The translations under genes and the position numbers were made by a program. Of a stretch of DNA of 64,000 nt, positions 43,957 to 51,819 are shown piece after piece. Numbering within the stretch: position 1 is the first letter of the stretch; every line of letters begins with the position of its first letter. The notes under the pieces are model-generated. The model saw only the letters and a program-made list of their open reading frames with translations. It did not search any database and was not told where the DNA came from. This DNA is from Roseiarcus sp963696665 (GTDB lineage: Bacteria; Pseudomonadota; Alphaproteobacteria; Rhizobiales; Beijerinckiaceae), in NCBI GenBank assembly GCA_963696665.1, contig CAVOLE010000040.1, forward strand, positions 1-64,000, written 5' to 3'.

Positions 43957-44012
43957 GCGGACTCTCTGGCATCGCGTTAACACGGCCTTAACAGGTTGGA
44001 AGGAATTGCGTC

Positions 44013-44501
44013 ATGAAGAGGATCCTGGTCACAGCGGCCTGCCTCCTCCCGTTTGGGCTAGCCGCGGAAGCAGGCATCAACCGACATTCTCCCGAGGCGG
44101 CCGTCACGGCGGCATACGCGGCCGATGAAGCGGCTATTCAAGGGCGCGGGCCGGGGATCATGGGCGACAATATGCTTCGCGCCCACTTCTTCTCGCGTTC
44201 GCTGTTGCGCTCGATCGCAGCCGAAGAGGTCATGTCCGGCGGGCTCAGCGTCTCGCCGGCGGTCGCTGGCGATCCGTTCAGCGATAAGGCGCCCCATCTT
44301 GTCGACCTCAGCGTGAACCCGGTCTCGGAAACTCGCGACGCCGCCAAGGTGCTCGCCGAGTTCGCCCGCGGCGACGGCGCGCGGGAGCGGTTGACTTACG
44401 CCATGCTGTTCGAACGCGGCGAGTGGCGTATCGACGACATTACCTACGCCACGCTGGATGGCGCAAGCCATACCCTGCGCGGCCTTCTCGCGGCGAACTA
44501 G
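44013..44501 (+). CDS. Exported protein of unknown function (DUF3828-like)
   Basis: The 162-residue product has a Sec signal (MKRILVTAACLLPFGLAAEA) and a mature domain with the order seen in DUF3828-type proteins: a first helix with AAVTAAYAADEAA, a central variable part and a C-terminal beta segment (LTYAMLFERGEWRIDDITY). The family link is tentative. AGGTTGGAAGGA lies upstream of the ATG. A CRP-type palindrome precedes it. Confidence 0.7.
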   Translation: MKRILVTAACLLPFGLAAEAGINRHSPEAAVTAAYAADEAAIQGRGPGIMGDNMLRAHFFSRSLLRSIAAEEVMSGGLSVSPAVAGDPFSDKAPHLVDLSVNPVSETRDAAKVLAEFARGDGARERLTYAMLFERGEWRIDDITYATLDGASHTLRGLLAAN

Positions 44502-44538
44502 CGCAAACGATTGCGAGCAGTTCGTCGCGAAACTCGAG

Positions 44539-44669
44539 CGCGAGAGGAGGCCTAAATCAAGGATGCGTCATAGGGCGTAAGATCCCATTGGCAACAATGG
44601 GCTGCGGACGCGCCGCCCGGGGGGCGGCGGGCCTTTTTGGATCGTCCTTGATTTGGTTCTCCTCTCGCG
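44539..44669. repeat. About 130-bp element with long imperfect inverted repeats
   Basis: CGCGAGAGGAGGCCTAAATC followed by AAGGATGCG (44539-44567) pairs with a matching arm near 44642-44669 (read on the other strand CGCGAGAGGAGAACCAAATC, AAGGACGATC). Inside lie a perfect CCATTG-gcaa-CAATGG hairpin (44585-44600), a GCCGCCC/GGGCGGC stem and a T5 run. The form suits a non-autonomous mobile element or a structured RNA. Confidence 0.7.
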
Positions 44670-44894
44670 GTTTCTTCCATGAAGCCCAAGACGCCGCGCG
44701 CTCCGACCAATGAGCGCGCCGGGCGAAGGGCGGCGGATTTAGCCAAACCTTACTCCCGGCCGATCGATTGGCTCTCGCAAGCTTGTTGCCCCCAACCAGG
44801 ACGAAGGGCCGCGCCTGTCCCGCGGCGGGCGTCGTCGTCTAAGCGTGTTGCTCAGGAGACCCAAAAGAGCGAACATGGGTTGAACTCCAACCCC

Positions 44895-46405
44895 TAGACG
44901 TCATGTTCGCGGGGTGAGCCGGTGGGCCGCCCTTTCGTGCAGGTAGAACGAGGGTTGCTCGGGCGGACCGAGCCGAGCCTCATGCACGGAGGGCGGACCA
45001 TGGGAAAGCATAGCGAAGTCTTTGTTGGCTTTCGACGTCGCCAAGAAGAAGGACGCCGTGGCGATCGCGGAAGGAGGGCGGCAGGGAGAAGTGCGGTTTC
45101 TCGGCGATGTCGAGAACTGCTTATTGCCGATCGAGAAGACGATCAAGAGACTGGCGGGCCGATACGATCGGCTGCATGTTTGTTTTTGAAGCGGGGCCGA
45201 CGGGATACGGGCTTTATCGGCAGATTCAGGCTCTCGGCCACGATTGCATGGTGGTCGCTCCGGCGCTGATCCCGAAACGAGCGGGCGAGCGGATCAAGAC
45301 GAACCGGCGCGACGCTGTCACGTTAGCGCGGCTGCACCGCGCCGGCGAACTGACCGGAGTGTGGACGCCCGATCCGGCGCATGAGGCGGTGCGCGACCTT
45401 GTGCGGGCCCGCGAGGCGGCGGCGGACGACGTTCGCCGCAAACGCCAGCAGCTTCTCTCCTTCCTGCTGCGGCACAGCCGGATTTACAGCGGCGGCGGCC
45501 ATTGGACGCTGGCGCATCGGCGCTGGCTGGCCGATCAAAAGTTCGAGCATGCAGCGCAGCAGATCGTCTTCAGGAGGGCATTGACGCGATCGAAGATGCG
45601 CTCCAGCGCCTGCGCCGCCTCGAGAAACAGCTTGCTCTCATCGTGCCGGATTGGTCCATGGCGCCGATGGTGGAAGCCTATCAAGCGATGCGCGGCGCGT
45701 CGTTTCTGGTCGCCGTGACCTTTGCCGCGGAGATCGGCGACGTGCGCCGGTTCGATACGCCAAGACAGCTGATGTCTTTCCTCGGTCTCGTCCCAGCGGA
45801 AAGCTCGACCGGCGATACCATCCGACGGAAGGGCCTCACTCTGGCGGGCAACCGGCGCGCGCGGCGGGCGCTGGTCGAGGCGGCCTGGTCCTATCGTTAT
45901 CCGGCGCGGGTCAGCGATGCCTTGAGGACGCGCCTCGAAGGGCTGCCCAAGCCGGTGCGCGACATTGCCTGGAAGGCGCAGATCCGTCTGTGCGCCCGCT
46001 ATCGCCGCCTCAGCGCCACGGGCAAGAAGCCGCCTGTCGTCGTGGCTGCGATCGCCCGCGAGATGGCCGCTTTCCTGTGGGCCATCGGACGGGAGGTCGC
46101 GCCCGCGTAAAACACGATGCTCTCCCGCTGCGCAGACCCGGGAGCGGAGCACGAAAGGTGGGGAACTCCCGTCGCTAGTTATGTGGCCGAGCCTTGCGCC
46201 CGACGCCCGTCCTCTAGACCGAGGAAAGCCCCGAGACGTAGACACGGAAGGCGGTAACCAACCCGCGGATAAGAGTTTGATCGACCGTCGTCTCTCGCTC
46301 CGCTCCCAGCTCTGCGCAGCTCCCGCTCATCCTTGCCGACGGCAATCCCGCCGCACGGAACGATCGACCACGTCCGCGCCCTTGACTGCGAACATAAGAG
46401 ACTAG
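44895..46405 (+). mobile_element. IS110-family element (IS1111-like layout), degenerate
   Basis: One transposase gene is flanked by noncoding DNA: about 100 bases at the 5' side and about 290 at the 3' side. Subterminal inverted repeats ATGTTCGC (44903-44910) and GCGAACAT (46388-46395) are visible, a feature of the IS1111 subgroup. Outer limits are estimates. The family uses a DEDD transposase and a noncoding guide RNA encoded in the element. Confidence 0.65.
45000..46110 (+). pseudogene. IS110-family transposase with three frameshifts
   Basis: The start MGKHSEVFVG (ATG 45000) is followed by three one-base errors: an extra T near 45031, an extra T near 45187, and a missing base near 45572. 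Ignoring them, the protein reads VGFDVAKKKDAVAIAEGG, CFEAGPTGYGLYRQIQ, KTNRRDAVTLARLHRAGEL, with the DEDD catalytic acids, and then the C-terminal Tnp_20 domain (LMSFLGLVPAESSTGDTIRR). The normal length is about 370 residues. The element can no longer make its own transposase. Confidence 0.9.
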
Positions 46406-46549
46406 ATCGGGACACGGGCCATAGGGACGCATTTTGGTCCGGGCTGCAGTGAGGTCGCCCGGCTCTGCATCAGCACCCCGCTCGGGCCGAGCGCTCCTCC
46501 AGCGCCGCGCTCGGATCGTCCGCCGTGCGGCTTGTCTATGGATTTCACA
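46111..46549. other. Noncoding region after the IS110 transposase
   Basis: No gene is supported. The first 285 bases, up to the GCGAACAT repeat at 46388, probably belong to the IS and would encode its guide RNA (segments such as GACCGAGGAAAGCCCCG and GGCGGTAACCAACCCGCGG). The rest leads into the phosphoketolase fragment. Confidence 0.45.
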
Positions 46550-46727
46550 TCAGGCGCGTAGCACCTCGGAGAGCAACCGCGGCAAGTGTCTCAAGATCGC
46601 CACATCCGCGCAGCAAGCGATGACGACGTCTGGCTCGCCGTCCCGATCGCTTCTGGCCGATTTCTGGACACCGAGCCCGGCCGCGTAATGTTTCACGGAT
46701 TTCGTCCATGGTCCAGGGTGGCGCAGG
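46550..46727 (-). pseudogene. Phosphoketolase fragment
   Basis: On the minus strand SARSDRDGEPDVVIACCADV matches the C-terminal third of xylulose-5-phosphate/fructose-6-phosphate phosphoketolase (SNDxDGEPDVVxACxGDV). A one-base shift then gives LETLAAVALR, the next conserved words. Only about 60 codons remain. The upstream side is cut by IS6 copy 3, and the downstream side diverges after ALR. No other part of the gene is in the window. Confidence 0.65.
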
Positions 46728-47262
46728 GGCATCGTCAACTTGAGCGAACGCTGGGCCGAAGAGAGACGATTTTTCTTATAGCTGAGGTCAGGCGGCGGCG
46801 CCCGTCCTGGAGATCTCGCGCCAGAGCGCAAAGGCTCGCTCGCGCGAAGCGCGGCGGAAGTCAGCAGTGGCGAATTCGGGATAAGGGATGTGGAAGAGGT
46901 TCGCGACTTGATCGTGAACCGACAGAAACCGTTGGGCCTGCCGGGCTGATTTGAATCGCTTCATGATCCGTTCGCGTCGTCTTGTCTGCTGATGAGAATT
47001 CTCCGCCCGGTTGTTCAGCCCCTTGTGCTGGCGGTGTTCAACGCGAAGATCCATCTTCGCTCTTGCCGCGCCGTATGAACCGAGCTTGTCGGTGATCATG
47101 ACGCGCGGCGGCGTCACGGCGGATTTCAGGAGCTTCCTCATAAGCCTTTGCGCCGCGCGCGTGTCTCTTCGACGCTGGATCAAGACGTCAAGAACGAAGC
47201 CATTCTGATCGACGGCGCGCCACAGCCAGTGTTGCTCGCCCGCGATCGAGCCGGAGACCTCA
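46728..47262 (-). mobile_element. IS6-family element, copy 3 (truncated)
   Basis: The left end GGCATCGTCAACTTGAGCGA is intact and almost identical to copies 1 and 2. The element stops abruptly inside the transposase 5' half at 47262, so the other end is missing. It abuts the phosphoketolase scrap on one side and leads to mbfA on the other. Confidence 0.8.
46788..47262 (-). pseudogene. IS6-family transposase, copy 3, 5'-truncated
   Basis: The frame is open from the truncation point (EVSGSIAGEQHWLWRAVDQN) through ITDKLGSY and the RRRERIMKRFKS segment to the natural stop (ISRTGAAA). The N-terminal 80 or so residues, including the HTH and first catalytic Asp, are absent. Unlike copies 1 and 2 this remnant has no internal frameshift. 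Confidence 0.85.
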
Positions 47263-47361
47263 GATGTCCGTTGCGCGTTCCGATATCTATGGCGGCGCGA
47301 TCATTCCCTTCGCGCCGTTCACCGGCTCTCACCCCTCGTAGCTTGTGCGCGCGGCTTCTCG

Positions 47362-48318
47362 TCAGCTTGAGCCAATTAGGATTCCCGCCGCCAGCACCAA
47401 AGCGCCGCCGATCATCACCTTGGCGGCCGCCGACAGCGGCGGGGTCTCCATGTATCGCCACTGAATCCAGGCGATGGTGATCAATTCGACGACCACCACG
47501 ATGAACGCGATGACCGTCGCGGTGTAAAAATTGGGGATCAGGAACGGCAGGGTATGGCCGATGCCGCCCGCCGTCGTCATGAGCCCGCAAACGAGGCCGC
47601 GCAGCAGCGGCGCACCGCGCCCCGACAGCTTGCCGTCGTCCGACAGCGCCTCCGCGAAGCCCATCGAAATTCCGGCCCCAATCGACGCCGCGAGGCCGAC
47701 GACGAATGCGTTCCAAGGATTATGAGTCGCGAAAGCCGCGGCGAACACCGGCGCGAGCGTCGACACCGACCCGTCCATCAGGCCGACAAGGCCGGGCTGG
47801 ATGATCTGCAGGACAAACCGCCGGCGCTCGTTCTCGGCTTCGTCGTGCCGGACGGAGTCGGTCAGCACCTGATGCTCGAGGCCGGTGGCGAGCTGGTCGT
47901 GCTTGTCCTCGGCCTCGGCAAGGTCGCCGAGCAGCTTGCGGATCGACGCGTCGGTCGTGCGGGTCAAAGCCTGACGGTAGAAGCGCGCCGCGGCGCGCTC
48001 CATGTCGTGAGTTTGCTCGCGCGCTGCTTCGAGGCCGAGCGGCTTCATCTGCCAAACCGGTTTCTGCGGAATGTAGCCGCGGATGTCCTGGCGGCGCACC
48101 AGCGGGATATGCTCGCCGAATTTCGACACGAACAGATCGATGAGCCAGCGGCGGTGTGTGTTCTCCTCCGCCGCCATTTCGTCGAATACTTTGGCGGTCG
48201 CGGGGTAGTCCTCGTGCAGGCCGTCGGCGAAATCGGCGTAAATGCGCGCGTCCTCTTCCTCATTGCTGATGGCGAGGGCGAGAATCTCGCGCTCAGACAG
48301 GTCGTCGAACTTGCGCAT
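47362..48318 (-). CDS. mbfA: Membrane-bound ferritin MbfA (ferritin/rubrerythrin domain plus VIT1-like transporter)
   Basis: The 318-residue protein joins an N-terminal ferritin-like diiron domain (about 10-150; SNEEEDARIYADFADGL, EMAAEENTHRRWL, AEAEDKHDQLATG) to a C-terminal VIT1/CCC1 membrane domain with about five helices (IIQPGLVGLMDGSVSTLAPV onward). Rhizobial MbfA exports iron and protects against iron and peroxide stress under Irr control. ATG 48318 (MRKFDDLSEREIL) is preferred to the TTG one codon earlier. The IS6 remnant ends 99 bases downstream. Confidence 0.93.
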   Translation of the reverse strand: MRKFDDLSEREILALAISNEEEDARIYADFADGLHEDYPATAKVFDEMAAEENTHRRWLIDLFVSKFGEHIPLVRRQDIRGYIPQKPVWQMKPLGLEAAREQTHDMERAAARFYRQALTRTTDASIRKLLGDLAEAEDKHDQLATGLEHQVLTDSVRHDEAENERRRFVLQIIQPGLVGLMDGSVSTLAPVFAAAFATHNPWNAFVVGLAASIGAGISMGFAEALSDDGKLSGRGAPLLRGLVCGLMTTAGGIGHTLPFLIPNFYTATVIAFIVVVVELITIAWIQWRYMETPPLSAAAKVMIGGALVLAAGILIGSS

Positions 48319-48678
48319 CAATCGCGTTTCTCGGAAATCCCCGTCTGGTCGCGGCCCCCCGCGACATCGCTTCCTAACATGCCGTTCTAGGGTTCAGCTG
48401 TCGTTTGGGCAAGACGCCGCTCGAATCCGGAAGCGGTTTGAAGAACGCGCCGAAATCCGGTCTCTTGCTCCACCTTCAGTCACGTTGGAGTCGACGATTC
48501 CGGTTGGTTTCACGAGACCCGGAAGGCGTCTCGACTTTCGGCGGATCGCCGGGACATTAGCGAGTCCGTTTTGAGCATTTCCAACGGGTTGCGGCGCGAT
48601 TAGCGAGTCACCTCCCCGGCTCCAGCGTCATCCTAAGTTATACATTATCCATATGTTTATTACAGAACTTTTCCAGTA
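48319..48678. other. Gene-free region between mbfA and the sulfatase
   Basis: About 360 bases without a convincing gene. The part near mbfA should hold its promoter; I could not place an iron-control element with confidence. The far end is AT-richer (ttatacattatccatatg at 48637-48654). Confidence 0.5.
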
Positions 48679-48705
48679 GGTCGGGGCGGACTGGCCACCC
48701 CGACC
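48679..48705 (-). terminator. Stem-loop beyond the sulfatase stop
   Basis: GGTCGGGG (48679-48686) pairs with CCCCGACC (48698-48705), and GG/CC pairs extend the stem inward. It lies 17 bases past the sulfatase stop on the minus strand. A weak U-rich segment follows. Confidence 0.65.
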
Positions 48706-48721
48706 GTGATTTCAACCCCCG

Positions 48722-50266
48722 TCAGTGCATGCCGCCCGCGACGTCGTGCATCGCGGCCAACGCCTGATCGAGGGTGAAGGTGTTCGGCTTCTGAATGGGC
48801 GGGAAGTCCTTGAAGGTTGCCGCCCACTGCGACGCCGCCGCCTGCGCTCCGTAGATCATGTAGACATGGCGGAGGAACCATTCGTAGTAGGTGTTCGACG
48901 TCTGGTCCGCGCGCTCAAACGGGTCGGTGCGAAGGTTGAACAGCTTCGGCACCCGAAGTTTGGTGAACGGCTCCGCCCATACCTGCAGCGTGCCCACGCA
49001 GCGCTGCTCCATGAAGACGACCTTCCAATTGTCGAAGCGACAGCCCAACACGTCGCCGTCGTCGCTCAGATACATGAAGAAATTGCGAGGGCTCTTTTTC
49101 TGCTGGCCGGTGAGGTAGGGCAGCAGATTGTAGGCGTCGAGGTGATTCTTGTAGGTGCGGCCGATCGCCTGGTAGCCCTTCTTCAGCTTCTCCGTGACGT
49201 CCGGGTCGCCGGCCATGGCGAGGAAGGTCGGGAACCAGTCGTGATGCTGGATGATCTCGTTCGAGATCTGACCGGCTTTGATCTTTTCCGGCCAGCGCAC
49301 CAGCATCGGGACACGGAAGGCGCCCTCCCAGTTGGTGTTCTTCTCGCTGCGGAACGGCGTCATCGCTCCGTCCGGCCATGAGTTCATGTGCGGGCCGTTG
49401 TCGGTCGAGTACATGACGAAGGTGTTGTCGGCGATCTTGAGTTCGTCCAAGAAATCGAGCGCCTGGCCGACGTTCTTGTCGTGGTCGATCATCGTGTCGT
49501 GATAGGGCGACTGCCAGCGTCCGGCCTGTCCTTTGCTCTCGGGCTTGGTGTGCGTGTAGAGATGCATGTGAGTGAAGTTGAGCCAGACGAAGAACGGCTT
49601 GCCCGCGTCATTGGCCTCCTTCATGAACCGTTTGGCTTCCTTGACGAAATCGTCGTCACAGGTCTCCATGCGCTTCTTCGTCAGCGGGCCGGTGTCCTCG
49701 ATCTTCTGCTTGCCGACCTTGCCCCAGCGCGGCTGGACGGTCGCATCGTCCGTGTCCGTCGCCCAGGAATGCATGACCCCGCGCGGCCCGAAGGTCTTGT
49801 GGAAGTTGGGAAAGTCCTTCTCGTCCGGATAGTCGTCCATCTCCGGCTCTTCTTCGGCGTTGAGGTGATAGAGGTTGCCGTAGAATTCGTCGAAGCCGTG
49901 GTTGGTCGGCAGCATCGAATTGAGATCGCCGAGGTGGTTCTTGCCGAACTGGCCCGTGGCGTAGCCTTGGTTCTTGAGCGCGGCGGCGATGGTGATGATC
50001 TTTTCGTTCATGCCGACCGGGGCGCCGGGGATACCGACCTTCGAGAGACCCGTGCGATAGACGCTCTGCCCGGTGATGAAGGACGAGCGGCCCGCCGTGC
50101 AGGACTGTTCGCCGTACGAGTCGGTGAACAGCATGCCCTCCTTGGCGAGGCGGTCGATATTGGGCGTCTGGTAGCCCATGAGGCCGTGCGAATAGCAGCT
50201 TAAATTCGCGATGCCGATGTCGTCGCCCCAGATGACGAGAATATTCGGCTTGTCTGTCTTAGGCAT
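48722..50266 (-). CDS. Sulfatase (arylsulfatase family)
   Basis: The 514-residue protein belongs to the alkaline phosphatase/sulfatase superfamily. The metal site ILVIWGDDIGIANL opens the chain. CTAGR (QSCTAGRSSFITGQ) is the C-x-A-x-R formylglycine signature, so a formylglycine-generating enzyme is needed elsewhere. Further markers are QFGKNHLGD and VMYSTDNGPHMN. No signal peptide is present, so it is probably cytoplasmic. Substrate unknown; it could hydrolyse aryl or alkyl sulfate esters. It lies downstream of a DUF202 gene on the same strand. Confidence 0.9.
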   Translation of the reverse strand: MPKTDKPNILVIWGDDIGIANLSCYSHGLMGYQTPNIDRLAKEGMLFTDSYGEQSCTAGRSSFITGQSVYRTGLSKVGIPGAPVGMNEKIITIAAALKNQGYATGQFGKNHLGDLNSMLPTNHGFDEFYGNLYHLNAEEEPEMDDYPDEKDFPNFHKTFGPRGVMHSWATDTDDATVQPRWGKVGKQKIEDTGPLTKKRMETCDDDFVKEAKRFMKEANDAGKPFFVWLNFTHMHLYTHTKPESKGQAGRWQSPYHDTMIDHDKNVGQALDFLDELKIADNTFVMYSTDNGPHMNSWPDGAMTPFRSEKNTNWEGAFRVPMLVRWPEKIKAGQISNEIIQHHDWFPTFLAMAGDPDVTEKLKKGYQAIGRTYKNHLDAYNLLPYLTGQQKKSPRNFFMYLSDDGDVLGCRFDNWKVVFMEQRCVGTLQVWAEPFTKLRVPKLFNLRTDPFERADQTSNTYYEWFLRHVYMIYGAQAAASQWAATFKDFPPIQKPNTFTLDQALAAMHDVAGGMH

Positions 50267-50368
50267 TTCCCTCTCCTGTCTTTGAACTGAGTATCAAACG
50301 ACCGATGTGGTCCAGCGTGGGTGAGGCGGGCCCGGAACTATCATTCCAAGCTGGAGCCGAGCTCTTCG

Positions 50369-50818
50369 TTATTCGAACGGTCCGACGTGAAACGCCATGC
50401 TGACGATCGCCACGACGCCGATGACGAGAAGAATGAGCGCGGTAATCAACGTCAGCGACAACGGAAATCGGCTCTCGCCATGAACGAGCCCTTCCTCCCG
50501 CATCGACTCGCGCAAATGGCGCAGCTCCAGCATGAACTGCACGTGATAGACGATGCCGAGAACGAGCATCACGATACCCAGCCCAACCAGAGCGAGGCCA
50601 AAGTTGCGAGGCGCCGCGGCTTTGGTGATGATGTCCTGATCGCGCAGCTTCTGGAACACTTGCGCGATGGTGAAACCGAAGCCGATCAGCGACAGCGAAG
50701 TGCGGATCACGGACATGAGCGTCCGGTCGGCGCTCATGCGCGTACGCTGAAACGACATGCCCGTTCGGCGCGCGGCGAGCTCGGTATTGACGTCGAACTT
50801 GAGATCGGGGCTCGCCAT
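50369..50818 (-). CDS. DUF202 (YidH-like) membrane protein
   Basis: The 149-residue protein has the DUF202 opening (NTELAARRTGMSFQRTRMSA, DRTLMSVIRTSLSLIGFGFT) and three hydrophobic helices (TSLSLIGFGFTIAQVF, LALVGLGIVMLVLGIVYH and LITALILLVIGVVAIVSMAF). Function of the family is unknown. It follows another small membrane protein gene after 23 bases. Confidence 0.85.
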   Translation of the reverse strand: MASPDLKFDVNTELAARRTGMSFQRTRMSADRTLMSVIRTSLSLIGFGFTIAQVFQKLRDQDIITKAAAPRNFGLALVGLGIVMLVLGIVYHVQFMLELRHLRESMREEGLVHGESRFPLSLTLITALILLVIGVVAIVSMAFHVGPFE

Positions 50819-50841
50819 CGTTTTCTCTGCGACTAAGCGGC

Positions 50842-51348
50842 TCAGCTCGAGACGAGCCGGGCGACCCAATGATGGGCAATGCGCCGAATCGGACCGCGCA
50901 GCACGAAATAAGGAACAAACGCCAACAAAATTGCAATCACTGCCGCTTGGCCAGGGTAGAACGTCTTGAACACCACCCATTGATAAATGGTGTCCATCAC
51001 GACTTCGAGAATGATGATCCTCGCCGTCGAGATGATGCCTTCCCAGAGACGTCCGCTACGTCCTTGGGGGTCGCGCACGCCATGGATCAGAGCCCAGAAA
51101 TACGGCCGCCGCCCGAGTCGGGCGTCATGGACGCCATCTCGCAGCGCAGCGATGATCGCCATCGCCGGCTGCAGAATGAAGCGAAACGTCATCGGGCCGC
51201 CGGGCCGATCGAGAACATCGTTCCAAAGACGACCAAGACTTTCCGCAGAGATCCCATACCAGGTCACTGCGAGGATGAGGAGCGCGAGCAGGATCGCGAC
51301 AGCGAGGCGCGCCTGCAGAATCGCGCTTTTCGACGGGCCGTTAATCAC
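50842..51348 (-). CDS. Unknown inner-membrane protein
   Basis: About 168 residues from GTG 51348 (VINGPSKSAILQARLAVAIL), with helices at the N-terminus (LAVAILLALLILAVTWYGI), in the middle (IIILEVVMDTIYQWVV) and near the end (AAVIAILLAFVPYFVLRGPI). A basic loop has RDGVHDARLGRRPYFW. A longer frame to 51435 would nearly touch the divergent higA start, so the shorter one is chosen. No family name is recalled. It lies in one direction with DUF202 and the sulfatase. Confidence 0.65.
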   Translation of the reverse strand: MINGPSKSAILQARLAVAILLALLILAVTWYGISAESLGRLWNDVLDRPGGPMTFRFILQPAMAIIAALRDGVHDARLGRRPYFWALIHGVRDPQGRSGRLWEGIISTARIIILEVVMDTIYQWVVFKTFYPGQAAVIAILLAFVPYFVLRGPIRRIAHHWVARLVSS

Positions 51349-51457
51349 AGCGCCGACATTTCTTGCCGGATGCGATAGACAATGCACGAGGCGTTCGGCC
51401 GCAGGGCGTCGGATGTTGATTTGGTCGACCGCCATTGAAGGAAGACAAGCCGTGCCG

Positions 51458-51742
51458 ATGAAGAATCCAGCGCATCCGGGCGAGATGATCGGCGACAGCC
51501 TCGCCGAGGCTGGCGTTTCGGCTGTCGCCGCCGCCAAGGGCTTGGGCGTCACGCGTCAGCAGCTTCACAATCTCATCGCTGGGCGTAGCGGCGTCACTCC
51601 CGAGATGGCCGTGAGGCTTGAGAAAGCCCTTGGGAGCGCCGCCGACAGGTGGTTGCGGATGCAGGCCAATTACGACCTTGCACAAATAATCGGGCGCGCG
51701 AAGCGCATTCAAGTCAAACGCCTCGCGCCGGACGTCGCCTAG
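51458..51742 (+). CDS. HigA-family addiction-module antitoxin, no toxin partner
   Basis: The 94-residue XRE-type HTH protein has the HigA signature: MKNPAHPGEMIGDSLAEAGV, then AAAKGLGVTRQQLHNLIAGR and VTPEMAVRLEKALGSAADRW, WLRMQANYDLA. HigB toxin genes normally lie directly upstream on the same strand, but here the upstream DNA belongs to a divergent membrane gene. It may be an orphan antitoxin or a plain repressor. Confidence 0.85.
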   Translation: MKNPAHPGEMIGDSLAEAGVSAVAAAKGLGVTRQQLHNLIAGRSGVTPEMAVRLEKALGSAADRWLRMQANYDLAQIIGRAKRIQVKRLAPDVA

Positions 51743-51819
51743 CGCTAAAGACCCCACCCGATTGTGCGGCGCAGCAGACTGTGAAAGTGTCTTTGATCCG
51801 TTAAGAACCCCCGCGAGCC

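Larger units (their letters stand above)
43526..44012. other. Gene-free AT-richer region
   Basis: Roughly 490 bases with no convincing gene. It contains an 18-base perfect palindrome (43594-43611) in an AT-rich stretch with repeated CTAG tetramers. A dispersed-repeat sequence lies at 43841-43872, where the translation TTKDTKSAKE marks a known extragenic repeat rather than a protein. A CRP-type site (43941-43956) lies ahead of the next gene. A minus-strand frame at 43633-43821 has no recognised relatives. Confidence 0.6.
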
